A stretch of 64,000 nucleotides of DNA, from assembly GCF_026151205.1 (NCBI RefSeq), contig NC_087076.1, positions 11,570,902 through 11,634,901 on the forward strand, given 5' to 3'. A model generated the notes under the pieces. The model worked only from the letters and a program-made list of their open reading frames with translations. It was not told where the DNA came from and ran no database searches. This DNA comes from Bolinopsis microptera. Its lineage: Eukaryota; Ctenophora; Tentaculata; Lobata; Bolinopsidae. Shown in pieces: positions 1-13,221 of the stretch. Both the position numbers and the translations under genes were made by a program. Each line of letters begins with the position of its first letter. The first letter of the stretch is position 1.

Positions 1-897
1 AGTTCAGTCAGTAGTCTGTAGTTAGTCAGTAGTCTGTAGTTACAGTCCAGTAGTCAGTACTTCATGTCAGTAGTCTGTACTTCAGTCAGTAGTCTGTACT
101 TCAGTCAGTAGCCTGTACTGCTTCATCAGTAGTCTGTATTAGTCAGTAGTCTGTACTCAGTCCGTAGTCTGTTACCTTCAGTCAGTAGTCTGTACTTCAA
201 GTCAGTATCTGTAGTTCAGTCAGTAATCTGTACTTCTGTCAGTAAGTCAGTAGTTTAGTCAGTAGCATGTAGTTCAGTCCAGTAGTCGTGTAGTTCAGTC
301 TGTATCTGTAGTTTCAGTCCAGTAGTCTGTCGTTCAGTCAGAGTCTGTAAGTTCAGTCAGTAGTCTTACTTCAGTCCGTAGTCTGTACTTCAGTCCGTAG
401 TCTGTACTTCAGTCATTAGTCTGTACTTCAGTCAGTAGTCCCCTGTACTTCAGTCAGTAGTCTAGTTCGTCAGTAGCTCTGTTACTTCAGTCCAGTAGTC
501 TTGTAGTTTAGTCCAGTAGCATGTAGTTCCAGTCGTTAGTCTGTAGTTCAGTCAGTAGTCTGTAGTGCAGTCTGTAGTCTGTAGTTCAGTCAGTAGTCTG
601 TAGTTTCTGTCATAGTCTGACTTCAGTCATAGTCTGTAACTTCAGTCAGTAGTCTGTACTTCAGTCAGTAGTCTGTAAGTTCAGTCAGTAGTCTGTATTC
701 AGTCAGTAGTCTGTACTTCAGTAACAGTAGTCTGTAACTTCAGTCAGTAGTCTGTAGTTCAGTCAGTAGTCTGTACGTCAGTCATAGTCTGGTACTTCAG
801 TCAGTATCTGTAGTTCAGTTCAGTAGTCTGTATTCAGTCAGTAGTCTGTAGTTAAGTCAGTATCTGTAGTTCAGTCAGGTAGTCTGTCACTTCAGTC
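1..897. repeat. 19-bp minisatellite, copy 1 (left part cut by window start)
   Basis: Repeats of cagtagtctgtacttcagt alternate with the variant that has g for c at the twelfth base. Two variant units containing tttagtcagtagcatg lie near 265 and 505, about 630 and 390 bases before the array end. This matches the second and third marker positions in the complete arrays. Confidence 0.95.
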
Positions 898-1845
898 TAG
901 TCAGTCTTTATACATGTATTAATACTGCCGTGTATGAACCTCGAGACCTCAGCTAGGTCAATAATGAATGATAATGAACCCCAAAAAATGATCATGATTA
1001 TTTCGTATAAATGATAGTGAATACAAAGTTTTTAGTATTATGATTTGCCACTACCCGAGCAGTACTCTCTGCATTAACGCCTTAAAATGTTTAATTACAA
1101 TCAATTTAAAGATATACACACATACATAGATATAATAACACTATTAGGGAATGAATAGTTCGTATCTCTTACATTAATTTTAAACAGTAATACAGAGTCT
1201 GAAAGAATGTCTCAGCTATCTTATCAGGAATGTCAGTGGAATTGTTGGATGGCGTGTAGCATTGTAAAAGAACCTCCGAAGATAGTCATATGTTTCGTTC
1301 GGCGATAAAGTTTTGTGTTTCGTTGACTGTACTTCCGCAACTTTTAATCACACCTTTTATCACGCTCCTAAACCTGGGGCATCGTAGCGACTAGTGAGTG
1401 TGGGTATTCGATTACCCAAATATGTCGACGTGAACGCCTGAAACAGTTTGTAATTTGTTGTTAAGCACGATATTAAACACCGAAATACTCCTGAGTATGC
1501 CTCAGAATAGACTCTAATTTGAATTTTTTGGCTCGTCGATAATCTGCTGTTTGATTTTTCATTCAGCATCGTGTATTTTTCTTCAATTTACACATGAGTA
1601 GAAACCATTTGTCCGCGCCAAAATTTTACCTAAACCTGGCCGTGGTTCTGAGTGTGGATATTGATTCAATACAGAATTCTTTAAAATTGTATTTTCAGAA
1701 AGAAAAAGTAAGCATATATTCTCGGAAAAATCCATAGCCAAAAAGTCTAATATGATTCTTTTTCTGACTGGGAAATAACCATTGGGAAGATCTTACATCA
1801 AGGTAAACGATAAACACATTTAATTGTTAATTTATGATAATATTA

Positions 1846-2496
1846 CTAGTGTAACCCGGCCTACGGCCGGATTTCACTGCCGCAGTTAAAAGGGTAGGAG
1901 TAATTACCCGCTGAGTCAAAAGCCCGATTAGGCGAGCAATTCCTATTGCGGAGTCCCTCACGAATCCAATATAAGCTTAAAAGATAGTAATTCTTAATGA
2001 ATAATCAATAAATTAACCCTTACCACCATGCACCACACCAGCCTATCATATTTGTGAACATCATTACATAGTTCGTATGAAAGATGAACTCTCTCTACAG
2101 TCAAAACAGACGCGGTTGAGCACGTCCCCCTTCCCTAATAATTTTAATAGTATTATATGACCATGTAATATATACGCCATGTAATATATACGCTACATAG
2201 CAGAGAGAAGCTAGCCCCTAACGCTTGCCGTTCTTTCTCAAGCCATTTTTTAAAAAATAAATTGTAAAAAAAACCATAATTTTGGTACAAAACCATCAAT
2301 TAAACCACTTACCCACCATGCCGATGTTTTATAAAATTTGCTTATTGCTCGTCAGAGTTTTGGTCGTCACTATACCGAAAAACCATTCCCGTAACTATTA
2401 ACGGTTTTTTTTGTATAACCGTTCGTGAATTAGCACACAGACACACACACAGACCCACACCCAGACACACAACACATTCTGTTGTTATTAAGTTGA
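1846..2496 (-). mobile_element. Non-autonomous Helitron-like element, copy 1
   Basis: Read on the minus strand, the element begins tcaacttaataacacc, passes a gtgtgtctgtgtg tract, and ends with a perfect 7-bp-stem hairpin cccggcc-gta-ggccggg seven bases before a terminal ctag. The flanking host bases are A at the 5' side and T at the 3' side. A GC-rich hairpin just before CTRR, a TC start and insertion between A and T are the Helitron signature. At about 0.63 kb it has no helicase/Rep coding and must be non-autonomous. It lies in the E1-E2 intron, antisense to the host gene. The 5' boundary is less certain than the 3' one. Confidence 0.6.
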
Positions 2497-4271
2497 TAAT
2501 ACACTTGCTATGACCTGACCTTTGTATCGTCTCATTGGCACAAATCGCCAAATATCAGCTCTCTAGACAACCATATTAATGTGGATATTCTGTTTTAGAA
2601 CCTGTCCCCTGGTATGCTGAGTGCTCGGTGTTGTTTCTGAAGTTGGTGAGGTTTGATGTGGTAGTGAACCTGCCCAATGGATGACTGGCTTTATCAGAGT
2701 AATGTGAATATGCAATTCTTGTTAAATTGGTATGTGTGGCACCAAAATTCAGCTTTGAATCAGATCTAGCTTAAATAAAATATTTTGATAACAAATTAAG
2801 TGCAATGTCAATTGCATACCGGAATGAAAAATGAAATGAAGAAGACTAGATTAGAAGTAATTTATGTCATATTGAATTCTTGTGTTGAGCCATATCTAAT
2901 TATTATCATAATATGCTAGCTACTGATATCAGCGATGAATTTTACAGTGTTTTCGAGAACAACGCTGAGGGACGAGGAAGCAGAAGGTGAAGAGGTTTGT
3001 TTCCTCTGTTGTAGATTTGAAGAAGCGAAATTTACTTACAGAACGGTGGGCGTTGAGAGTTCACCACACTGTTCTATACTCAAACTCAGAGATTCGATAC
3101 GAATTAATCATAAACCATTTCTAAACAGCCTTCTTTGAACATCAATTTATAATGTAAGCCCACCTATAACATAGTATCTCTATCTTTAAGCTCCTGTAAG
3201 TTCCACTTAATTTCAGGAACTAGACCTCTGTGACGGTGTATCACAGTGGGAACAGTTCTTATCCCTCTCGTTGTTGATGTAGTTACTGTTGACAAACAAC
3301 GCAAACTCAACCTACTCACCACCAAACGGAGATAGTGAACGTTTTCTGTCAAGCAACAGATATCAACAAGAATATGGTAGGTGATTTCATTCGTTGAAAG
3401 GACTAGTTGACCACCTTACCTTCTTCATACAGAATATCTTTTTTAGTATGAAATGTTTCAATGTTGCTTTAATTAGCCGGAACCTTATTTCCGGTAGGTT
3501 TTCACTTAAAAATACTTTAAATGATTGTGCACTAGTTTAAACAAAAATACAGTTTTTTAGGAAATCTGATAGTTGAAGTTTAAACATTAAAAACAGGTGC
3601 TGACAAGGAGTCCATCCAGAGTGTTGAAGAGTATGGGTACATGGTGAACGTGGGAGTCAAGAGTCAACAGCTTCTCAACAAGAGTGCAGTGCTCCTGAAA
3701 AAGTTTGATATTGTCGGTGGGTCAATACGAGTTAACGATGGCAAACCTTATTTTAGGTGAGGTGTGTTATAATTGTGACTGCCCCAGGGGGATTTATTAA
3801 ATTTTTTTATTTCTTTTCTCTCCTCCAGAGTTTGAGATTGAATAATACAATAATAAGTTTGACTCATATCCTATAATCTCTGAAATTTCTGGCAATTCTA
3901 AGAAGAATTACGGAAGTTTATTAAAGGGTCGCGTATGGGCAGTTAACATCTTGGCCACTTCTGTATAATGGGTAGCTCTGGCAGTGGATAAGTCATGGGT
4001 CATACATTTATAAATTAAAATATTTAATTTTAAGCAGGGAGATAAATTATTAATCATATCTCTTATTAACTGTCTAATTAACACCGTCAATTACACGGAC
4101 TGTACGCGGTAGGGATATAAGCACTTTCGAGAAAACAGTAACCACGTTCTCTTCTCTTGACCCCATGTCACCTTGTTAATATCACGTTACGAACAGGCTG
4201 CTAACGGACTGAGATGTCTTCCTTGGGGGTATCTGTATGGGGGGTACTCTTTCCACTTAGGACGTTTTGCT

Positions 4272-5073
4272 GGGGTGATGCAACGTCCATTAATGTCAGT
4301 ATTTCCATATAAAACCAACCCCAAACTGACATGGACATACTTACATTAATTGACATTAATTGACATTAATTGACTATTAATTGGACATTAATTGACACTA
4401 ATTGACATTATTCGATAAATACATCAAGAATTCACGTCTATGTAAGTAGATCGGTTTCAAAAAAACCAAACTGGTCCTTAAATAATTATGAGTATTTCTT
4501 ATCTGTTGATCCTTAGGTTCAAAGACCACCAAAAAATTTCAGCTTCCAACTCTGTCCATCTGCTATTCTTCGGTCCCCACCGGCCACGCCCATATTTTAT
4601 TGTTTCTTATACAGGGTAAAATATCTAGAATCGCATTTTTTTTAGTATGAGGGAGTAATGTTAGCTGTTTAAAATTCGTTATTCAAAAAATAAATGTCAT
4701 GCAGGCATTTGGTTAATGTGGGGTTTTAAGTTTCTGATCGATGAGAGAACCAACGCCCTTGGATGGCCAAGCCCATTTAAGCAAAATTAAATTTTCGGGA
4801 AACCGTATTATTTTAGTTTTATTAGTTTAATGATCTGAATTTTTCACATTCACATTTCCTATATATGTGGATATAGTAGTGAATAAAATTGATGATATAA
4901 GCGTTCTAAAGTGCTAAAAATAGGTAGAACTACATAATCTCTGGTCGAAAAATATCATGTCAATATAATGTCATATTCAAAATTTTGCAAAACTGACATT
5001 AATGCCATTTATTGAACATTAATTGACATTAAATTGACAATTAATTGACATTAAGTGACGTTGCATTCCCCCT
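4272..5073. mobile_element. MITE with decamer subterminal arrays, copy 1
   Basis: Consensus left end is ggggg-tg-atgcaacgtcaattaatgtca. The right end, reverse-complemented, is gggggga-atgcaacgtcaattaatgtca, so the ends are near-perfect terminal inverted repeats. The 8-base host sequence gttttgct stands on both sides, as expected of a target-site duplication from an 8-bp-staggered family such as hAT. Inside each end is an array of attaattgac decamers. There is no open reading frame for a transposase, so it is non-autonomous. It sits in the E6-E7 intron. Confidence 0.65.
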
Positions 5074-5085
5074 CGTTTGCTAGAG

Positions 5086-5993
5086 TAGGAACCGACCGGT
5101 CTAAGGTTTTGGCTGCCGGACAGAAAGACCGATATTTCCGGTTGTCGCATTTTTCCGGCCGAACCGGTAATAAGAAGAAGATATTTAAGGCTGCCGTCAA
5201 ATAGATAATCCTTGATGTGGTTTTATCAATTATAATATTAAAGCCAAGTGGACACCAATGAGAAAGTGCTTACAGGCCGACTAAGCTGTGTCACGGCCCT
5301 ATTTCAAATTTCAACCAAACTTCCTGCCTGTGAGCATCAGGTCACTTGTTGATATGTTGTGCGAGCAGTGCAGAGGGCACTGATTGATCTGCTGTAATGA
5401 GCAGAGCTAGAAACGAGTTGGAATAAAATCAAACATTGCAAGAATTCACTGCGCCTTGCCTAGCACAAATGTACATATTGCTTCAGTATAAAGCCCCAAG
5501 TCCAGCAGCCAGTGCAGCTCTTATAAGTTCGTGGCGTCATATAACCGAGGATAATGTCGCCAAAGTTTTTAATGCATGATGGCCTTTGTTTAATCCTGAC
5601 ATGTAAGGGGAGTTAGCAACGGGATTGTTTACACCACAAAAAGCAGGGACCCTCGGGCTCTGCTTGAAATGCTCATAAGTTAAAGCATAAATGGTAGCTG
5701 ATTTTGACTCCAACCAATCAATATATCCTCTCATCAACCGGGTCTTGAACATTCGCTGACAGATAACAGGCGACCGGTGGAGGCTGGAATTTACCGGTCA
5801 CAGAGAGCAATGGACGATGCCCCTTATGTAAGAATTTTGACAGAAATATTATACATTTAGGAACACCTAAAAAGAATGGCCGGTTGAATATCCGGCCAAA
5901 TGTTTGAAACCGACCGAAAACCGGAAGCCGAACCGGAGATTTAAAGCCGAATATCCGCTGGAACCGATTCAGCCGGATATCCGGTCAGTTCCA
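5086..5993. mobile_element. hAT-like non-autonomous element, copy 1
   Basis: Consensus ends are taggaaccgaccgg at the left and ccggtcagttccta at the right, 14-base inverted repeats with one mismatch. They are flanked by the same 8 bases, tgctagag, on both sides. Eight-base duplications and short inverted ends with subterminal ccgg-rich motifs are typical of hAT elements. The interior of about 0.9 kb has scattered stops in all frames, and I recognise no transposase domain. The start lies only a few bases right of the MITE and shares tgct with its duplication. Confidence 0.65.
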
Positions 5994-6636
5994 TGCGAGA
6001 GCAGCTTTATTTCTACTATGGTCCATGGAGAGATTTCTTCTTCTGGCTATTAAATATATTAATTTGTTTACTTACAAACTACTAGTGTTTATTTTATCGC
6101 GATGTTTTCTTTATTTCACATCTAAATAATCCCCTTTTTAACCCTGAATATCCCTAACAGGGCTCCGTACACCTAATACATCTGAAGGAACAGATGTACA
6201 ACAGTAAGAGTGTACTGGAGTGTACCCTGCTAACCGCAAGTTTACGCCAGAGTCCCCTCATTAACCCTGAAAACAAGGTGAGTTGTACCCTGTCTTGATG
6301 ATGCTATAGGTCCATTTTAGTAGATAAATTAAGGATTTACTGTGTATTAAGGTACTTCAATTCTCGAACTGTAGCTACTCACAAGAAAATTGGTTAGAAG
6401 TTGTACACTATGTACAGTGTAAATCATTGTAAATGTAAACAGTGTAAATGTAACCGTGTAAATCATGCAGAATGAACATGTTAATGTAACAGTGTAACAA
6501 CTCTCAACAGTGCTGTTGATACATGAACGCCATGTAACCATGGAGACACCAGCTAACAACTAAAGAAGGGTGATGTGGTGGAGGATGTGGAGGGGCAGGG
6601 TTAACTAAACGTGGGGGGATGTCTCACTTGATGACG

Positions 6637-8074
6637 GTCAGTAGTCTGTACTTCAGTCAGTAGTCGTGTAGTTTAGTCAGTAGCATGTAGTTCAGTCAGA
6701 TCTGTAGTTCATCCGTAAGTCTGTAGTTCAGTCCAGAATCTGTAGTTCAGTCAGTATTCTGTAGTTCAGTCATAGTCTGTACTTCAGTCAGTAGTCTGTT
6801 CCTTCCGTCACAGGTAGTCTGTAGTTCATCAGTAGTCGGAAGTTCAGTCAGTAGTCTGTACTTCAGTAATAGCCATTTATTAGTCTGTACTTCAGTCAGT
6901 AGTCCTGTAGTTCAGTCAGTAGTCCTGTAGTTCAGTCAGTAGTCTGTACTTGTCTGTCAGTAGTCTGTACCTTCAGTCAGTAGTGCCTGTACTTCAGTCA
7001 GTAGTTCTGTAGTCAGTCAGTAGTCTGTAGTTCAGTCATAGTCTGTACTCCAGTCCAGAGTCTGTACTTCATCAGTAGTCCTGTAGTTCAGTTCAGTAGT
7101 CGTAGTTCAGTCAGTAGTCTGTACTTCAGACAGGTATCTGTACTTCATCAGTAGTCTGTAGGTTCATCCAGTAGTCTGTAGTTCAGTCAGTAGTCAGTAG
7201 TTTAGTCAGTAGTCTGTAGTTTCAGTCAGTAGTCTGTACTTCAGTCAGTAGTCTACTTCAGTCAGTAGTTCTGTACTTCAGTCAGTAGTCTTACTCAGTC
7301 AGTAGTCTGTAGTTCAGTCAGTAGTCCCTGTACTTCATCATAAGTCTGTACGTCAGTCAGTAGTCCTGTACTGCAGTCAGTAAGTCTGTAGTCCAGTCAG
7401 TATCCGTACTTCAGTCAGTAGTCTGTAGTATTATGTCAGTAGCATGTAGTTTCAGTCAGTAGTCTGTAGTTCAGTCAGTAGTCTGTAGTTCAGTCAGTAG
7501 TCTGTAGTTCAGTCAGTAGTCTGTAGGCAGTCAGTAGTCTGTACTTCAGTCATAGTCTTGTACTTCAGTCAGTATCTGTAACTTCAGACAGAGTCTGTAC
7601 TTGAAGTCAGTAGTCTGTACTTCAGTCCGTAGTCTGTAGTTTCAGTCAGGATCTGTACTTTCAGTCAGTAGTACTGTAGTTTAGTCAGTAAGCATGTAGT
7701 TCATCATAGCTGTAGTTTCAGTCAGTAGTCCTGTAGTTCATTCAGTAGTCTGTAGTTCAGGTCAGTAAGTCTGTAGTTTCAGTCAGTAGTCTGTAACTTC
7801 AGTCAGTAGTCTGTACGTCACTTCAGTAGTGCTGTACTTCATCAGTAGTCTGTAGTTCATCAGTAGTCTGTATTCAGTCAGTAGTCTGTACTGTCACACA
7901 GTCAGTAGTCTGACTTCAGTCAGTAGTCTGTAGTTCAGTCAGTAGTCTGTACTTCAGTCAGTAAGTCTGTACTTCAGTCGAGTATCTTATTTCAGTCCAG
8001 TAGTCTGTAGTTCATTCAGTAGTCGTAGTTTTATCAGTAGTCTGTAGTTCAGTCAGTAGTCTGTACTTCAGTCT
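6637..8074. repeat. 19-bp minisatellite, copy 2
   Basis: About 1.44 kb, or roughly 75 units of cagtagtctgtacttcagt and its g variant. The array starts at the splice donor that ends exon E8. Marker units of the tttagtcagtagcatg type lie near 6,670, 7,430 and 7,680. All frames contain TAG stops every few units, so it is not coding. Confidence 0.96.
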
Positions 8075-9026
8075 AGTCAGTCTTTATATTCACTTGTATT
8101 AATACTGCCGTGGCAATGAACCTCGAGACCTCATATGCTATGGTCAATATGAATGATAATGACAAAAATGAATATGATTATATCGTAAAAAGATAGAGAA
8201 TACGAAAGTTTTAGTGTATTGATGAGTTGCACTACCCCGAGGCAGTACTCTGCCTTAACGCCTTAAAATGTTTTAATACAATCAATTTAAAGATAGAACA
8301 CTCATACATAAATATATAACACTATTAGGGAATGAAAATAGTTCTTATCTCTTACATTAATTTAGAAACAGTAATATACAGAGTCTGAAGAATGTCCCAC
8401 AGATATCTATCAGGAAAATGGCAGTGAAATTTTGGATGGCGTGTAGCATTGTAAAATAAATACCCGAAAGATAGTCATATTTCGTTCTGCGATAAAAGTT
8501 TTGTGTTTCGTTGCTGTACTTCCCGCAACTTAATCACACCTTTATCACACTACCTAAACCTGGGACACGTAGCGACTGTGGAGTGTGGGTATTCTGATTA
8601 CCAAATTTTGTCACGTGAAACATCTAAACATTTGTAATATTAAGCACGAGATTAAACACCGAAATCAACTCCTGAGTATGCTCAGATAACTCTTGTAATT
8701 TTTGCTCGTCCGATATCTGGCTGTTTGATTTTCATTCAGCATCGGTGTATTTTTCTTCAAATTTCACACATGATAGAACCAATTTGTCCGCGCCAAAATA
8801 TACCTGAAACTGGCCGTGGTGTTCTGAGTGTGGATATTGATTAAAATACAGAATTCTTTTAAAAATTTGTAATTTTCAGAAAGAAAAGAGTAAGAGCTAT
8901 ATTCTCGGAAAAATCCAGAGCCAAACAGTCTAAAGATGGATTCTATTCTGATCTGGAAAAACCATTGTAAGATCATACATACAGAGGTAAACGATAAACA
9001 CATATATTGTTAATTATATGAATATA

Positions 9027-9696
9027 CTAGTGTAACCCGGCCTACGGCCTGATTCACTGCCGCAGTAAAAAGGTAGGAGTAATTACCCGTTGAGTCAAAA
9101 CCCGGATTAGGCGAGCAATTCTAGTCGAGTGCCCCACGTAACCAATAGTATGCTTAAAAGAATAGTAATTCTTAATGAATAATCATAGAAATTAACCCTT
9201 GATCCATGCACCACACCAGCTATCATATTTTGTGAACATGCATTACATTGTCGTATGAAAGTATGAACGCTCTCTACAGTCCAAACAGAACCGTTTGAGC
9301 ACTGCTCACTCCCCTAATAAGTTTATAGTATTATAGTGACCATGTTAATATATGACGCCATGAATATATACCTACATATGCATACGAGAGCTAGGCCCCG
9401 TAACTCTGCCGTTCTTCTCAAGCCATTTTATGTAACATATTTTTGTGGTAGCTAAACCCTCAATTAAACCACTTACCACCGGCCGATTTTTATAAAAATT
9501 TTGCTTATGGCTTCGACAAGTTTGTCCGGCACTATCCCGGGTGAAAAAGCGCGCAGTCGCCGTAGTACACACACACTCGGTGTTGTTATCTGCAAATCTG
9601 CACAGAAGAGACCGCTTCGGGGAAATTACACACAACACACACACAGACACACACACAGACACAACACAACACATTCTGTGTTATTAATTAAGTTAA
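9027..9696 (-). mobile_element. Non-autonomous Helitron-like element, copy 2
   Basis: Same hairpin and ctag end as copy 1, between E1 and E2. It is longer because the stretch at about 9,535-9,625 does not match the other copies. Confidence 0.57.
9535..9625. other. Divergent GC-rich patch inside copy 2 Helitron-like element
   Basis: The consensus ataccgaaaaaaaccagtcc and following bases are replaced by unrelated cgcg-containing sequence and an extra acacacacac, then the consensus resumes at ggaaattacac. The other copies agree with one another here. Confidence 0.6.
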
Positions 9697-11484
9697 TAAT
9701 ACACTTGCTATGACCGACCTTGGATCGTCTCATTGGCACAAATCCAAAATATCACTCTCTAAACAACATATTATGGTGGATATTCTGTTTTTAAGAAACT
9801 GTCCCCTGGTATCTGATGCTAGGTCGATGGTGTTGTTTCTGAAAGTTGGTGAGGTTGATTGGGTAGTGAAACCTGCCCAATGGATTTGACCTGGCTTGAG
9901 CTCAGAGGTAATGTGAATTGCATTTCGATGTTAGAATTGTATGTGTGTGGCACCAAATAACTTGAATAAGATCTACTTAAGATAAAATATTTTGATAACA
10001 ATTAAGTGCAAATGTTAAAATGCATACCGAATGAAAAATGAATGAAGAAACTAGATGTAAATAATTTGATATCAATATTGAATTCTTGTGTTGAGCCATA
10101 ATCTAAATTATTATCATAAGTATGCTTAGGTACCTGATATCAGCGAGGATTTTAACAGTGTTATCGAGAACGACGCTGAAGGGTGACGAGACGCAGAAGG
10201 TGAAGAGGTTAGTTTTCCTCTGTTGTAGATTTGAAGAGAGAAATGTACTTACAGAACGGTGGTCGTTAGATTCACCGACACTGTTCTATACTCAACTCAG
10301 AGATTCGATACTACATTAATCATAACAATTTCCCTACACAGCCTTCTTTTTAACATCAATTTAATTAATGTAAGCCCCTATAACATAGTATCTTCTATTC
10401 TTTAAGCTCCTTAAGTTCCCTTAATTTCGTAACTAGACCTCGGTGACGTTGTATCAGTGGACAGTTCTATCCTGCTCGTGTTGATGTAGTCACGGTTGAC
10501 AAGAACACGCAAACTCAACCTCACCCCCAAACCGGAGATAGGTAACGTTTCTGTCAAGCAACAGGATATCAACAAGAATACTGAAGGTGATTTCATTTCG
10601 GATTTAAAGGACTAGTGACCCTCACCTTACCTTATTCATAAGAATCTTTTTTAGTATGGAGAATGTTTCAATGTTGCTTTATTAGCCGGAACCTTATTCC
10701 TCCGGTAAGGTTTTCATCTTAAAAATACTTTAATTGATTGTGCCACTTCTAGTTGTTTAAACAAAAATACGAGTTTTTAAGATTATCGTGATAGTTGAAA
10801 GTTGTAAACATTAAAAACTGGTGCACAGAGGAGTCATCCAGAGTGGTTGAAGATAAAAAACGGGTACATGGTGAACTGGGTAGTCAAGGGAAGTAACGCT
10901 TCCTCAACAAGAGTGCAGTGCTCCTGAAGAAGTGTGATAATTGTCGGTGGTGGTCAATCCGGTTAACGATGGCAACCATATTTTAGGTGAGGTTGTTATA
11001 AATGTGCAGCCCCGGGGGGATTAATTAAATTGGTTTATGTCTCTCTCCAGAGTTTGAGATGAATAATACAATTAATAAAGTTTGACATCTTATCTAATCT
11101 CTGAAATTTCGTTTCAATTCCTAAGAAGAATTACGTGAGTTATTAAAAGGGTCGCGTATGGGCAGTTACTTCTGGGCCCACTCTGTATAATGGTAGCTCT
11201 GGCAGTGTAGTCAGGGTCATCCATTTATAATTAAAAATATTTTAATTTTAGCAGGGAGATATATTATATTCATCTCTATTAACTGTCTAATTAACACAGT
11301 CTAAGTAACACAGGACTGTACGCGGTAGGATGAAAGCCTTTCCGAGAAAACATTAACCACGTTCTCTTCTCTGAACGCCAGTCACCTTGTTAATATCACC
11401 GTTAAGAAACAGCTGCTAACGGACTAGATGTAAACCTTCCTTGGGGGTATCCTGAAGGTACTCTTCCATTAAGGACTGTTTGCT

Positions 11485-12267
11485 GGGGGTGATGCAACGT
11501 CAATTAATGTCAGTATTCCATAAAAACCCCAAACTGACATTGACCATTAATTGACATTAATTGACATTATTTTACATTAATGGACATTAATTGACATTAA
11601 ATGACATTAATTGACATTATTCCGGTAAATATTCAAGATATTCACGTCTATGTAAGTTAGATCGGTTCAAAAAAAAACAAATGTCCTTAATACTTATGAG
11701 TATTTTCGATAGCTGTTGAGCCGTAGGTTCAAAGACCACCAAATAAATTTTCAGCGTTCCAACTCTTCCCATCTTCGGTCCCCACCGGCACGCCCGATAT
11801 TTTATTGGTTTTCTGTATACAGAAAATATCACGGAAATGGCTTTTTTTTAGTAGGAAGGAGTAATTTAGCCTGTTTAAAATTCGTTTATTCAAAATAACT
11901 GTCATGAAGGCATTCGTTTAATGTGGGTTTTTAGTCTGATGATGTTGAGACCACGCCCTTGGATGGCCAAAGCCGCCATTTAAAGAAAATTAAATTTCGG
12001 AACCCGTATTATTTTAGTTTTATTGTTTAATGACTGAATTATTTTTTTTCACATTTCATCACATTCCATATGTGATAGGTAGTGAATAAATTGATGATAT
12101 AAAGTTAAAGGTGCTAAAAATTGGTAGAACTACATAATCTCTGTCGAAAAATATCATGTCAATAATGTCAGTATCCAAAATTTTGCAAAACTGACATTAA
12201 TTGACATTAATTGACTTTAATTGACTAATTGACATTAATTGACATTAATTGACGTTGCAATCCCCCC
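11485..12267. mobile_element. MITE with decamer subterminal arrays, copy 2
   Basis: Same inverted ends and flanking gttt(t)gct duplication as copy 1. The two decamer arrays lie near 11,536-11,620 and 12,190-12,253. Confidence 0.63.
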
Positions 12268-12279
12268 GTTTTGCGAGAG

Positions 12280-13221
12280 TAGGAACCGACCGTCTAAGGG
12301 TTTGGGCTGCCGGACCGAGAAAAGACCGAATAATCCGTTGTCGCATTTTCCGGGCCGGAACCCGGGTACTAAGAAAGAAGTGTATTTAAGGCTGCCGGAA
12401 AATTGAGATTAATCCTTGATTGTGGGTTTATCATTATAATATAAAAGCCATGTGGACATCAATGAAGAAGAGTGCTTACTAAAGTCCACTAACGGTGTTC
12501 ACGCCTATTTCAAATTTTCAATCAAACTTTTCTGGCGCTGTGAGCAGCATTCAACTTGTTAAGTGTCGAGCGGCAGGGTCACTGATTGATCTGCTGTATG
12601 AGTACAAGCTATAGAAACGAGTTGGAAATAAAATCAAAACATTGCAAGAATTCACTGCGCCTTGCCTAGCACAATGACAAATTGCTTCAAGTAGTAAAGC
12701 CCCAAGATTCCAGCAGCCAGTGCACTCTTATAATTCGTGGCGTCAATATAACCGAGGATAATGTCGCAAGTTTTTTTAATGGCATGGATGGCCTTTGTTT
12801 TAATCTGACATGTAAGGGGAGGTTAGCAACGGGTTGTTTACACAATAAAGCAGGGACCCTCCTCCTGGCTCTGCTTTGAAATGCCTCATAAGTATAGCAT
12901 TAATGGTAGCTGTTTTGACTCTAACCACTCAAAAATCTCACATCAACGGGGGTCTTGAACATTCGTGCTGACTGATAACAGGCGATCACGTGGAGGCGTG
13001 GAATTTACCGGTCACTGAGAGCAATGACTGGATGAGCCCCTGAGTAAGATTTTGACAAGAAATATTATACATTTAAGGAACACTTTAAAAAAGAACTGTC
13101 CTGTTGAATAACCGGCAAATTTTTTGGAAACCGTACCGAAACCGGAACCGGAAACCGGCGATTAAAAGCCAAAATATAGAATATCCGGCTGGAACCGATT
13201 AGCCGATATCCGGTCTTCCTA
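12280..13221. mobile_element. hAT-like non-autonomous element, copy 2
   Basis: Same ends. The flanking duplication reads tgcgagag on both sides in this copy. Confidence 0.63.

Larger units (their letters stand above)
1699..6636 (+). pseudogene. RRP5/PDCD11-like partial gene, copy 1 (E1-E8)
   Basis: Segment of a gene for the S1-domain ribosome-biogenesis factor RRP5/PDCD11, a nucleolar protein needed for both small- and large-subunit pre-rRNA processing. Exons: E1 1699-1802, E2 2599-2699, E3 2920-2994, E4 3217-3376, E5 3597-3756, E6 4098-4235, E7 6161-6277, E8 6507-6636. The first seven introns have AG acceptors and GT donors. The E1-E2 intron holds the Helitron-like element, and the E6-E7 intron holds the MITE and the hAT-like element. 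The E5-E6 intron (about 340 bases) holds nothing recognisable. There is no start codon exon and no C-terminal half. Small indels break the frame in this copy, but they are not shared with the other copies and are probably sequencing errors, so real coding capacity cannot be judged. Confidence 0.8.

Noticed and set aside
1846-1875. cccggcctacggccggg as a rho-independent terminator
   Set aside because: It lacks a following t tract, the setting is eukaryotic, and the position seven bases from ctag fits a Helitron end better.
3472-3505. ccggaa-ccttat-ttccgg hairpin in the E4-E5 intron as a terminator or regulatory site
   Set aside because: It is a short chance-size palindrome within an intron, with no other signal.
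6637-8074. CRISPR array
   Set aside because: The 19-bp units follow each other without unique spacers, and the context is an animal-type gene with introns and transposons.
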